Notes under the pieces: model-generated | Databases searched by the model: none | Seen by the model: the letters and a program-made list of their open reading frames with translations, nothing else | What the model was told of the DNA's origin: nothing | Translations under genes and position numbers: made by a program | Part shown: positions 26,466-34,441 of the stretch, in pieces | Layout of the letters: the number at the start of each line of letters is the position of its first letter | Position numbering within the stretch: position 1 is the first letter of the stretch | Assembly (NCBI RefSeq): GCF_010119245.1 | Contig: NZ_WNKG01000002.1 | Location: 186,001-250,000 of the forward strand | Reading direction: 5' to 3' | DNA from: Cyclobacterium salsum | GTDB lineage: Bacteria > Bacteroidota > Bacteroidia > Cytophagales > Cyclobacteriaceae | DNA: 64,000 bases

Positions 26466-27817
26466 GGGATGGTATAATTAAGTATGGTATTGACATGAAA
26501 CAGGTTGACTTTATTATATACCCAGGCAGGTCGGAGCTCTGTTTGATCCAGGGCCGTTTTACTCATGAGTATCAAATGTACATTCAATCCTTCTACCCAT
26601 TTTTTAGGGGTGTATCGGAGCCCTATATTCGCCTGCGCATAGCTTGGAAGGGCATATTTATTCCGTTTGGCATCGGATGGATTGGGCAGGAAATGGAAAC
26701 CCAGGTAGCTATACACTTGCAGTGATTTTTCTGGAAAAGCATGTTGAAAATACGTACTGACCGCATCTACGCTTTCCAATCCTTCGTTTCTCTCCCGGGG
26801 AATAAAGGTATAGAAAGGATCTTTTCCCCATTCCCGAGGGCTTAAAAAGCGTCCATTTCCTCCCATCTTGGTGTAATTGATATGCCACAGGCTTTTTTTG
26901 GATTTAAGGCCGATTCTTCCACTCAGAATCCAATTGTAATCCTCCGGGTTTTTATAACGCAGGGCGATTTCTTCATTGCCGCCATCTCCTATACCATGTT
27001 GAACGATGCTTTGTAGTCCGGTGATACCTTGTAACGAACGGTTTGGCAGCCCCCAGGTTTTGTCCCATTGGGCCAGGTAGGTGCTGTAAATGTTTTGCAC
27101 CAGCGTGTGATTCAACAGCAGGCTGGCGTTTGGTTCCAGTTTGATTTTTACATCCAATACATGCGCAAAATCCACCTCGGTTTGTCCAAAATAGGAGGAG
27201 GGCTGTCCCCATTCATCCCGGGCAACCGGATACATGCCGATACTTTCTCCGAGAGAAAACCAATTACCGGTGGATCGGGGAGAAACTCCCCAGATCAGGT
27301 GATGGGTGACGGCTATTTCAGGTATCGGTTGAAAATCCCAGCGAAATCCTTCCACAAAGGTGGGGCTTAAACGGCCATCCTGAGCATTAATAAAGGGGGT
27401 GTTGACCTCCATTCGACCCAGCCTGGCCTGGAAGTTGGTATGCAGGTAATCCAGGTGAAGGTTACCGATCTTGCCAAAAACGCGTTTATCCAGGTTGTTT
27501 ACGTCAAATAGACCGACTTCGTAGCGGTTTAAATTTGGCACCCGGGGGTCCAATGCCTGGAGGTTGGAGCTTAGGATTCTAAGAAACCCCAGGTATTCGG
27601 CGGTTACCTGAAATCGATGCGGCAGCATGGTTCGGGCGGACAGTCGTGCCATTTGTCCCCAGGCGTAGTCGTCCTTGAAATCCTCCCGGTAGGAGGTACT
27701 CATAAAGTAGGAACGAAGGCCGAGCCGTAGTTCCGGTTTCCACAGGCTTGAGTCTTGTTGCCCGAAGCCAGATAACCACATTAAACTACCCATCAGGGAA
27801 AAAATTATCTTTTTCAT
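26456..27817 (-). CDS. Outer-membrane beta-barrel protein (porin-like)
   Basis: 453 residues with a signal peptide (KKIIFSLMGSLMWLSGFGQ). The rest is made of alternating hydrophobic/polar strands ending in an aromatic-rich final strand (FHVNTILNYTIPWK), as in outer-membrane barrels. YAWGQMARLSARTMLPHRF and FQARLGRMEVNTPFINAQDG resemble OprD/alginate-export-like porins; I cannot name the family. It overlaps both operon partners by 4 and 10 bases. Together with the diheme cytochrome it could admit a small anion, but that is inference. Confidence 0.72.
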   Translation of the reverse strand: MKKIIFSLMGSLMWLSGFGQQDSSLWKPELRLGLRSYFMSTSYREDFKDDYAWGQMARLSARTMLPHRFQVTAEYLGFLRILSSNLQALDPRVPNLNRYEVGLFDVNNLDKRVFGKIGNLHLDYLHTNFQARLGRMEVNTPFINAQDGRLSPTFVEGFRWDFQPIPEIAVTHHLIWGVSPRSTGNWFSLGESIGMYPVARDEWGQPSSYFGQTEVDFAHVLDVKIKLEPNASLLLNHTLVQNIYSTYLAQWDKTWGLPNRSLQGITGLQSIVQHGIGDGGNEEIALRYKNPEDYNWILSGRIGLKSKKSLWHINYTKMGGNGRFLSPREWGKDPFYTFIPRERNEGLESVDAVSTYFQHAFPEKSLQVYSYLGFHFLPNPSDAKRNKYALPSYAQANIGLRYTPKKWVEGLNVHLILMSKTALDQTELRPAWVYNKVNLFHVNTILNYTIPWK

Positions 27818-28869
27818 TTGTTTTCGTTTTTTGCCGCCAAAATGGGTTGAAAGGGGCCGTATTTATGTTGTTTTTCTGAGAATGGATCGCTATAGGGACC
27901 AAAAGGGTGGTCCATAGGTTTTTTGGAAATATCCGGCCAATCGCCGGAAAGCTCTTTGGAGGGCCTTTCCATGGAATTGACATAGGCAGCCAGATCCCAG
28001 GCTTCTTCGTCGCTAAGAAGTGGCCTTTTGTACGTGGCACCCAAAGGCATATTGGCTTTAACGTATCCGGCAAAGCGAGACAAACGGTACAGGCCGGCAC
28101 CTTGGTTATAGCTGGCTGGTCCCCAAAGTGGGGGATACAGGTAAGCGGTTCCAGCGGGAGTTTTCAGGCCCAGACCTTCTGTTCCGTGACAACTCGCACA
28201 TTGCCGTTCATAGACACTCTTTCCCTGAACCGGATCGGCCGCTCTGTCTAGCAAGGGAATCTCATAAATCCCCACTCCTGGTAGTTTGCTACCTTTAGGG
28301 ACTTCCTTTCCCAGCCATTGCATGTAGGCTACCATCGCCTTCATTTCCTCACTTTCCGGGTCTAGCCCCTGACCGTTCAAACTTCTTTCGAAGCAATCGT
28401 TGATCCGTTTGGGAATACCTTCGGAAAGTCCGGACCGTCCCCTGATTTTCGGATAGGTGGAGGCAACCGCCCCATAATTATTACCTAAAGGCAGAGTTCC
28501 CGCCTCCAAATGACAATTCTGGCAATTCATTCCATTGGAAATTCGGAGTACCTTGCCCTCGGGACCCAGGTATTCTGCCGTATGCGCGATCAGTTCCTTT
28601 CCATATTCGATCTGACCTGCGTTGGGTTCTAATGCTACCGTGTTCCAAGCCGGAGCTGTCCATATCCCTTCCTCTTTAATAAGTCGGGTATCCGGCAACT
28701 TCGTTTCCGCAGTCTTTTTTACCAGCTCCTGATCAGGTGTTGAGGAATCGGAAAGGCTCCACTGGCTGATAACCAGGGCACCTACGAAGAGGGTCAACAC
28801 AAATACAAGAAATGACAAGCCAAAAAGGCCCCGGATTAAGGGTACGATAGATGGAGCAGTTTTTTTCAC
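27814..28869 (-). CDS. Diheme c-type cytochrome, TsdA-like (thiosulfate dehydrogenase family)
   Basis: 351 residues with an N-terminal membrane helix (~15-36). Two CxxCH haem sites are visible: CQNCH (residues 116-120) and CASCH (224-228). Around the first is a long conserved block, LEAGTLPLGNNYGAVASTYP then RSGLSEGIPKRINDCFERS, which matches TsdA-type thiosulfate dehydrogenases and SoxA-like cytochromes. TsdA links two thiosulfates to tetrathionate and passes electrons to the haems. Cys159 in INDCFERS is in the region of the unusual Cys haem ligand of TsdA, but I could not align it rigorously. The second domain is an ordinary cytochrome c. It is exported and begins the operon with a porin and thioredoxin. 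Confidence 0.75.
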   Translation of the reverse strand: MKKTAPSIVPLIRGLFGLSFLVFVLTLFVGALVISQWSLSDSSTPDQELVKKTAETKLPDTRLIKEEGIWTAPAWNTVALEPNAGQIEYGKELIAHTAEYLGPEGKVLRISNGMNCQNCHLEAGTLPLGNNYGAVASTYPKIRGRSGLSEGIPKRINDCFERSLNGQGLDPESEEMKAMVAYMQWLGKEVPKGSKLPGVGIYEIPLLDRAADPVQGKSVYERQCASCHGTEGLGLKTPAGTAYLYPPLWGPASYNQGAGLYRLSRFAGYVKANMPLGATYKRPLLSDEEAWDLAAYVNSMERPSKELSGDWPDISKKPMDHPFGPYSDPFSEKQHKYGPFQPILAAKNENK

Positions 28870-28891
28870 GTTTTCTGATTTTTACCTTTCA

Positions 28892-28936
28892 CAAAATTAC
28901 CTTTCCTTTAAGCCCTAAAAAGTGATCTGTATCACA
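28892..28936 (-). promoter_or_regulatory. CRP/FNR-type box and Bacteroidota promoter of the cytochrome operon
   Basis: On the minus strand TAATTTTG (28892-28899) fits the TAnnTTTG -7 element, with TTTT about 18 bp upstream in place of the TTTG -33 element. The palindrome AGTGATCTGTATCACA (28921-28936) matches the AGTGA-N6-TCACA type CRP/FNR box. Its centre is about 40 bp upstream of the transcription start expected from the -7 element, the class II activator position. The promoter reads into the cytochrome gene (start 28869). The opposite gene (29057) could share the box. Confidence 0.6.
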
Positions 28937-29056
28937 CAATTGCCTTCTTGGTAACAAAGAAATTTGTATATTCAGATTTAGAATAATAATGCCCCACCTG
29001 GTGTTAGACTTTGCGTGGAAGAACTAAAAACCCGATTTACCTAAACCCTAAGCACG

Positions 29057-31009
29057 ATGAATACTGGTAAAAAATGCTGTCTGACTATACTGGCTTTGAT
29101 GCTCGCCTTCGGAAACCATGCGCAGCAACTGATTAGTGGTACCTATACAGAAGAGGAGCTTTCTGATTTATTGATTCCCTTATCCAACTGGCAGCCCTTT
29201 CCTTCACTCGAAGACAGGGATGCCTGGAATCAGGCTGATCGGGACTTGTTGCAGCATTACCTGGATTTCGCCAATGAAAACCTGGACTATGAATGGCCTT
29301 ACATTCCAGCTACCAAATCGCTGCTGATCGATCGTACCGGTGACCGGAACGAATATCAGGCCATCACCTTCGAAAAGCGCCGGGTTTTGGGTAGCATGAT
29401 CCTGGCGGAAATTGCCGAAAACAAAGGCCGTTTCATTGACCCCATCATTAATGGCATCTGGTCTATTTGTGAGGAGTCTTTTTGGGGGGTGCCGGCTCAT
29501 TTGCCGAAGACCGAAGAATATTCCGGACTCATGGACGTTTCCAAGCCCTTTGTGGACTTGTTTGTAGCCGAAACGGCCACCTACCTGGCCTGGGCCGACT
29601 ATTTTCTTGGCGAAAAGTTTGATGAAATCTCTCCGCAGATTCGAAAACGAATTCGGTATGAAACCAGCAAACGAGTGTTTGAACCGCTGATGAATCAGCA
29701 CCACGGCTGGATGACTGCCAATGAAAACGGCCGGCCGCCCAACAACTGGAATCCCTGGATTTGTTCCAACTGGATCAATACGGCCCTGCTACTAGAGGAC
29801 GATGAAGAAAAACGCGCCGCACAAGTTTATAAAGCCATGGAGGTATTGGATGAGTTTCTGACTCCCTATCCGGAAGATGGGGGTTGTGATGAGGGGCCAA
29901 GTTATTGGGGAGCGGCGGCAGCTTCCCTATTCGACAATATTTCCCTGCTGAATCTGGCCACGGAGGGGGGCTTTCAGTATGTGTACGAAGATCAGAAAGT
30001 AAAAAACATGGGCAAGTTTATATACCGAGCCCAAATCAGCGAAGACTATTTTCTCAATTTTGCGGATGCGGACCCCCAGCCCAATATGGCAGCTTCGATG
30101 ATTTATCGTTACGGTAAAGCCATAGCGGATCCAGACATGATGCGTTTTGGAGCTTATTACCTCGAGGAAGACGCTGCCTCCCTGCCTCGCTTTCATTATT
30201 TCCGGAAATTTTTCGAGCTCTTTATGCAGGAAGAATTCCGGCAAGCGGAAAAAGGGCTTCCACTCCCCAAGGACGTTTGGCTTTCGGATACGCAGGTGAT
30301 GGTAGCCAGAGATACGGAAGGTAGTACGGAGGGGTTCTTTTTTGCCGCTAAGGGAGGTCACAACGATGAAAGTCACAACCACAATGATATTGGCAATTAC
30401 GTGGTGTTTTATGACGGGCTTCCCTTGCTGATAGACGTAGGAAGAGGTACCTATACCCGCAAAACCTTTAGTGACGAACGATATACGATCTGGTACAACC
30501 GTTCCGATCACCACAATTTACCTACCGTTAACGATCAGGTGCAATCTCCGGGAAGTCAGTACCGGGCCAGCAAGCTGAACTACGATGTGCGTAAAAACCG
30601 CAGCACCCTGTCGATGGATATTTCGAACGCCTATCCGGAGGATGCCGGAATCGAATCCTGGCATCGAACCCTGCGGCTGGACCGGGGAAAGCGGGTAACC
30701 GTAACCGATCAATACCGGTTGAGGGAGGATGGCGGCCTTACACAACACCTGATGACAGTCTATCCTGCCGTGGTAATTAGTCCTGGAAAAATCCGCATTC
30801 CCTTCAAGAACAGCGCAGGAGAGGAACGGCCCTTTCTGGTATCCTACGACCCGGACAAAATGGATGTCAAGGTTGAAAAGATAGCCTTAACCGAACCAGA
30901 AGACCAGGGCGTGGGGGAGAAATGGGGTGACCGTATTTACCGGATCAATCTGGAACACAAGAACCCAAGTCAAAATGGGGAAACCGCATTTGAAATTTCC
31001 AGGGAATAG
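29057..31009 (+). CDS. Heparinase II/III-type lyase, secreted (lyase 3)
   Basis: 650 residues with a signal peptide (CCLTILALMLAFGNHAQ). The N-terminal helical domain is of a different subtype from lyases 1 and 2: it has NENGRPPNNWNPWICSNWIN and EDGGCDEGPSYWGAAAASLF. The C-terminal beta-sandwich carries DESHNHNDIGNYVVFYDG then LLIDVGRGTYTRKTFS, with the histidine-rich HNHND metal site intact. Enzymes of this layout act on uronic-acid-containing glycans. It is divergent from the cytochrome operon with 187 bp between starts. It is probably part of the same degradation scheme as the two other lyases, attacking a different linkage or chain length. Confidence 0.85.
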   Translation: MNTGKKCCLTILALMLAFGNHAQQLISGTYTEEELSDLLIPLSNWQPFPSLEDRDAWNQADRDLLQHYLDFANENLDYEWPYIPATKSLLIDRTGDRNEYQAITFEKRRVLGSMILAEIAENKGRFIDPIINGIWSICEESFWGVPAHLPKTEEYSGLMDVSKPFVDLFVAETATYLAWADYFLGEKFDEISPQIRKRIRYETSKRVFEPLMNQHHGWMTANENGRPPNNWNPWICSNWINTALLLEDDEEKRAAQVYKAMEVLDEFLTPYPEDGGCDEGPSYWGAAAASLFDNISLLNLATEGGFQYVYEDQKVKNMGKFIYRAQISEDYFLNFADADPQPNMAASMIYRYGKAIADPDMMRFGAYYLEEDAASLPRFHYFRKFFELFMQEEFRQAEKGLPLPKDVWLSDTQVMVARDTEGSTEGFFFAAKGGHNDESHNHNDIGNYVVFYDGLPLLIDVGRGTYTRKTFSDERYTIWYNRSDHHNLPTVNDQVQSPGSQYRASKLNYDVRKNRSTLSMDISNAYPEDAGIESWHRTLRLDRGKRVTVTDQYRLREDGGLTQHLMTVYPAVVISPGKIRIPFKNSAGEERPFLVSYDPDKMDVKVEKIALTEPEDQGVGEKWGDRIYRINLEHKNPSQNGETAFEISRE

Positions 31010-31014
31010 TATGA

Positions 31015-31185
31015 CAGTGGAGTTTTTCACTGACCATTGCGTGGATAACTCTTGTTGTCGCAATCGTAGCTTATTTAATTTTCCAGAACATTCCGAAGAC
31101 AGCAATTTTCTTTTTGTTATGCTTTTCGGTTGCCTGCGTTCACTTCGTGGGTTCGCCTACGGATAAGCCAAAATTCATTCCCTGA
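31015..31185 (+). pseudogene. C-terminal scrap of a membrane transporter (sodium:solute symporter-like)
   Basis: In one frame, 56 codons without an ATG read QWSFSLTIAWITLVVAIVAY and later IPKTAIFFLLCFSVACVHFV, ending GSPTDKPKFIP before a stop. Two closely spaced membrane helices followed by a HFVGSPTD-type tail look like the extreme C-terminus of an SSS-type sodium:solute symporter. There is no start codon or upstream part, so this is a decayed tail. It lies directly before the GH30 remnant. Confidence 0.4.
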
Positions 31186-31586
31186 GAATTGACACCCGGA
31201 TTCGGTATCAGGAGATGGATCATTTTGGCGCCTCCGACGCCTGGTCCGGACAGTTTGTAGGCAATTGGCCTACGCAGAAAAAGGAAGCCATTGCGGATTT
31301 GCTTTTCAGTAATGCAATGGATGATCAAGGAAACCCGATTGGTATTGGACTGTCCCTGTGGCGTATAAACCTGGGATCCGGATGTGCCGAGCAGGGCGAG
31401 GAAAGTGGGATTAGATATCCCTGGAGAAGGGCACCTTCTTTTCTGGATAAAAATGGAAAATTTGATAGCGAAAGACAATATCTCACCGACAAGAATCATG
31501 ATTTGGGTTACCAGGAAATACCCTCATCAAAATCGGTAGGTATTCCCGGACGTTCCATTCTCACATTAACTACTCATTCCCTTTGA
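31167..31586 (+). pseudogene. Internally deleted GH30 (endo-beta-1,6-galactanase-like) remnant
   Basis: The frame reads LRIDTRIRYQEMDHFGASDA, then WSGQFVGNWPTQKKEAIADL and IGLSLWRINLGSGCAEQG, which are the first beta-strands of GH30 galactanase-type glycosidases. It then jumps, after FLDKNGKFDSERQ, to YLTDKNHDLGYQEIPSSKSV and IPGRSILTLTTHSL. The last part resembles the C-terminal strand of the same family, where an ARSVVTLV-like motif is usual. The catalytic acid/base and nucleophile Glu domains are missing. There is no start codon in frame after an upstream TAA at 31164, and no signal peptide. It is a relic of a glycosidase that once belonged to this polysaccharide locus. Confidence 0.65.
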
Positions 31587-31619
31587 AAGGGATTATATAG
31601 GTATCAAAACCCAAAAACA

Positions 31620-32411
31620 CTACAAGCCCGCCTTCAGATTTTCCCAGTCCCAATCATTATTGATCTGGGCGATGGCATGGTGAGCGGTCATATCAAACTG
31701 GCAGGGAACCACGGCGGCATAATTATTGGCAATGGCCCACTCGTCGTTGTCTTCGCCTTTGTCAAAATTCACAAAGTTGCCCGCCATCCAGAAGTATTTT
31801 CTACCATTGGGATCATAGCGTTCTTCGAAATCTTCCTGCCATTTGGCCCTGGCTTGCCGGCATATTTTGATGCCCTTCATGGCTTCGTTTCTTTTGGGAG
31901 GGAAATTGACATTCAGCGCCACTCCTTTAGGAATGCCAAAGTCCAGCACCTGTTTGGCGATTTCGTATACGTAATGTTCCACATGAGAAAAGTCCGCCTG
32001 AGAGCTGTAATCGCAGAGGCTAAACCCAATGGAGGGATACCCTTCGATGGCTCCTTCTATCGCAGCAGACATGGTACCGGAGTACAACACGCTGATAGAA
32101 GTATTACTTCCGTGGTTGATACCGCTGACGATAAGGTCGGGTTTCTTATCTTTTAATACATAATGCTTGGCCAACTTGACACAGTCGGCGGGGGTGCCGC
32201 TAGACTTATACGCCATCACATCCTGAAAAATCTCTTCCTCCGAAAGGCGGAGTGTGTTGCCAATGGTGATGGCATGTCCCATGCCTGATTGCGGACTGTC
32301 GGGTGCAACTACCACCACGTCCCCGAGTTGTTTCATCACGTCTACCAACACCCGAATACCCCTGGAGGTGATTCCATCATCATTGGATACTAAGATTAAA
32401 GGTTTTGCCAT
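31620..32411 (-). CDS. surE: 5'/3'-nucleotidase SurE
   Basis: 263 residues, a normal length. SurE dephosphorylates nucleoside 5'- and 3'-monophosphates in the cytoplasm, using a divalent metal. Seen directly: the N-terminal metal site LVSNDDGI (Asp11, Asp12), VVAPDSPQSGMGHAIT, the conserved SGTPADCV, and SGINHGSNTSISVLYSGTM with the second metal ligand. It overlaps by one base with the upstream hypothetical gene's stop on the same strand (32411), so the two are probably co-transcribed. Confidence 0.95.
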   Translation of the reverse strand: MAKPLILVSNDDGITSRGIRVLVDVMKQLGDVVVVAPDSPQSGMGHAITIGNTLRLSEEEIFQDVMAYKSSGTPADCVKLAKHYVLKDKKPDLIVSGINHGSNTSISVLYSGTMSAAIEGAIEGYPSIGFSLCDYSSQADFSHVEHYVYEIAKQVLDFGIPKGVALNVNFPPKRNEAMKGIKICRQARAKWQEDFEERYDPNGRKYFWMAGNFVNFDKGEDNDEWAIANNYAAVVPCQFDMTAHHAIAQINNDWDWENLKAGL

Positions 32412-33061
32412 TAAGAATTTCTTTTTATCTGATTGTAATGCGCCGTGATCCGGAGCAGGTCGCCTCGCTTGTCGTGAGAAAGCTTATTTTTTCGCATGTA
32501 GAGCTTCATTTCTGAGGATTTGTCATCCATGAAATCGTTTAGCAATTCCCGCTTTTTCTGGCTGTACTTATAAATTTTCTGATCCTGAAGGAAATAAAAA
32601 TCGAAGTCTAGCCGGTTAAAACCCATGCCCATTGGCATTCCCCACATGGGATTCATGTACATTCCCCGCATGCCCATGGTGTTGAAATTCCGGTTATCAA
32701 CCGTGATAAATTCCCGACAGAGAAGGGTTATTTCCTCTCCTTCGGTTAACAACTCAAAGAAAATCGGTGTTTTGTAGTCGGAATTCAATGCATAGGGGAG
32801 GCTGTAAAAGATACGGATGCCCCCATAAATTTCGTCATAAATTTCAAAATGACTTATGGAAGCAGAGCTGAAGGTTTCGATGGTGTTGGACTGCACCTGG
32901 ACTATATTTGCCTCCAGGTCGTATTTCACCTTTCCCTCATAGGACTCTCCTGTATTTAAAAACACCTGCCCATCGTGCCATACCTGAGAAGGAAACTCCT
33001 GGGCAAAACCTGCCGAGGATATCACTAGTACAAACAGCAGTGAATAGATTGATTTTTTCAT
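32411..33061 (-). CDS. Secreted protein of unknown function with Met-rich segment
   Basis: 216 residues from the ATG at 33061 (a longer frame to 33142 has no signal peptide in front). The start is a clear signal peptide, KKSIYSLLFVLVISSAGFAQ. The mature part has DGQVFLNTGESYEGKVKYDL, a pattern seen in many uncharacterised Bacteroidota envelope proteins, and an unusual methionine-rich run (GMRGMYMNPMWGMPMGMGF). The C-terminus is basic with KYSQKKRELLNDFMDDKS. I do not recognise a family. It is followed directly by surE. Confidence 0.65.
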   Translation of the reverse strand: MKKSIYSLLFVLVISSAGFAQEFPSQVWHDGQVFLNTGESYEGKVKYDLEANIVQVQSNTIETFSSASISHFEIYDEIYGGIRIFYSLPYALNSDYKTPIFFELLTEGEEITLLCREFITVDNRNFNTMGMRGMYMNPMWGMPMGMGFNRLDFDFYFLQDQKIYKYSQKKRELLNDFMDDKSSEMKLYMRKNKLSHDKRGDLLRITAHYNQIKRNS

Positions 33062-33145
33062 GACTGTGTTGGTTTTGTTTCTACCCCTGATACGTAATTG
33101 AGACCGTTTTTGTTGAATGGGCCAGAATGAAAACGCGGGCAAGCC

Positions 33146-34363
33146 TTACTTTTTCAGAATTTGATGGCCCATTTTATCCCGTTTGGTTTGCAGGTAACGT
33201 TCGTTATGGGGATTCGAATTGATTTCCAACGGTACGGTATCGACAATTTCCAACCCATACCCCGACAAGCCCACTCGTTTGGTGGGATTATTGGTGATCA
33301 GCCTGATTTTGGTGACATTCAAGTCACGCATAATCTGGGCACCTACACCGTAATCTCTCTTGTCCATCGGAAAACCCAGTGCCAGGTTGGCTTGCACGGT
33401 ATCCATGCCCTCTTCCTGTAACTTATAAGCTTTTAATTTATTTATTAACCCAATGCCGCGGCCCTCCTGATTCATATATAATACCAGGCCTTTGCCATGG
33501 GCTTCTACCATTTTCATGGCCTGGTGCAGCTGGGGACCGCAATCACACCTGCAGGAACCGAAAATATCTCCGGTGATGCAGGAAGAATGCACCCGTACCA
33601 TGACCGTTTCACCCTCCTCCCATTGACCCTTGATCAGGGCCATATGGATCTCATCCGTATTGGTCTGCCGGTAAGCAATCAGGTCAAAATCACCCCACTC
33701 GGTAGGCATTTCCACGCCTATTTCCCTTTTGATCAGGGACTCGTTTTTCAGCCGGTAGGCAATCAGGTCCTTGATGGAAATTAGTTTCAGGTCAAACTTT
33801 TTCGCCACCTTTACCAGATCTGGAAGGCGGGCCATGGAGCCATCTTCGTTCATGATTTCCACCAAAACACCGGCTGGTTGTAACCCGGCCAATCGCGCCA
33901 GATCTATGGCGGCTTCGGTGTGGCCCGTTCTTCGTAGCACGCCTCCTCTTTTGGCTTTCAGCGGAAAAATATGGCCGGGCTTACCTAACTCCTCCGGTTT
34001 GATATCCGGATCGATCAGTGCTTTAATCGTTTTGGAACGATCGCTGGCAGAAATCCCCGTCGTGCAGCCATGTCCAATTAAATCTACCGAAACGGTAAAG
34101 GGCGTCTCAAATGTAGCGGTATTGGTTCCCACCATCAGATCCAAACCCAGGGCTTCGCAGCGGTCTTCCACCAGGGGAGCGCAAATGAGTCCCCTTCCGT
34201 GAGTAGCCATAAAATTGATGATTTCAGGAGTCACCATTTCAGCGGCACAGACAAAATCGCCTTCATTTTCGCGATCCTCGTCGTCGACTACAATCACTAT
34301 CTCCCCGTTTTTAATGGCATCAATGGCCTCTTGTATGGGATCCAATTGAATAGTATCTTTCAT
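33146..34363 (-). CDS. ribBA: RibBA: DHBP synthase / GTP cyclohydrolase II
   Basis: 405 residues from the ATG at 34363; the frame extends to a TTG at 34396 that is less likely. Residues ~10-205 are 3,4-dihydroxy-2-butanone-4-phosphate synthase ([42 protein letters not shown]). Residues ~210-400 are GTP cyclohydrolase II with the zinc site [11 protein letters not shown] and the active-site region [13 protein letters not shown]. It supplies the two precursors of riboflavin. The fusion is usual in Bacteroidota. It lies between dnaG and the hypothetical/surE pair on the same strand. Confidence 0.96.
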   Translation of the reverse strand: MKDTIQLDPIQEAIDAIKNGEIVIVVDDEDRENEGDFVCAAEMVTPEIINFMATHGRGLICAPLVEDRCEALGLDLMVGTNTATFETPFTVSVDLIGHGCTTGISASDRSKTIKALIDPDIKPEELGKPGHIFPLKAKRGGVLRRTGHTEAAIDLARLAGLQPAGVLVEIMNEDGSMARLPDLVKVAKKFDLKLISIKDLIAYRLKNESLIKREIGVEMPTEWGDFDLIAYRQTNTDEIHMALIKGQWEEGETVMVRVHSSCITGDIFGSCRCDCGPQLHQAMKMVEAHGKGLVLYMNQEGRGIGLINKLKAYKLQEEGMDTVQANLALGFPMDKRDYGVGAQIMRDLNVTKIRLITNNPTKRVGLSGYGLEIVDTVPLEINSNPHNERYLQTKRDKMGHQILKK

Positions 34364-34441
34364 TTTATTCTTTCTAGGCGATAAATCAAGTTGCAAAATT
34401 ACGATTAATTATCTTCTTAACCGTTTTTCCAAAATTTTAGT

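Noticed and set aside
31140-31499. 119-residue minus-strand frame over the GH30 remnant
   Set aside because: Shadow of a recognisable GH30 fragment on the plus strand.
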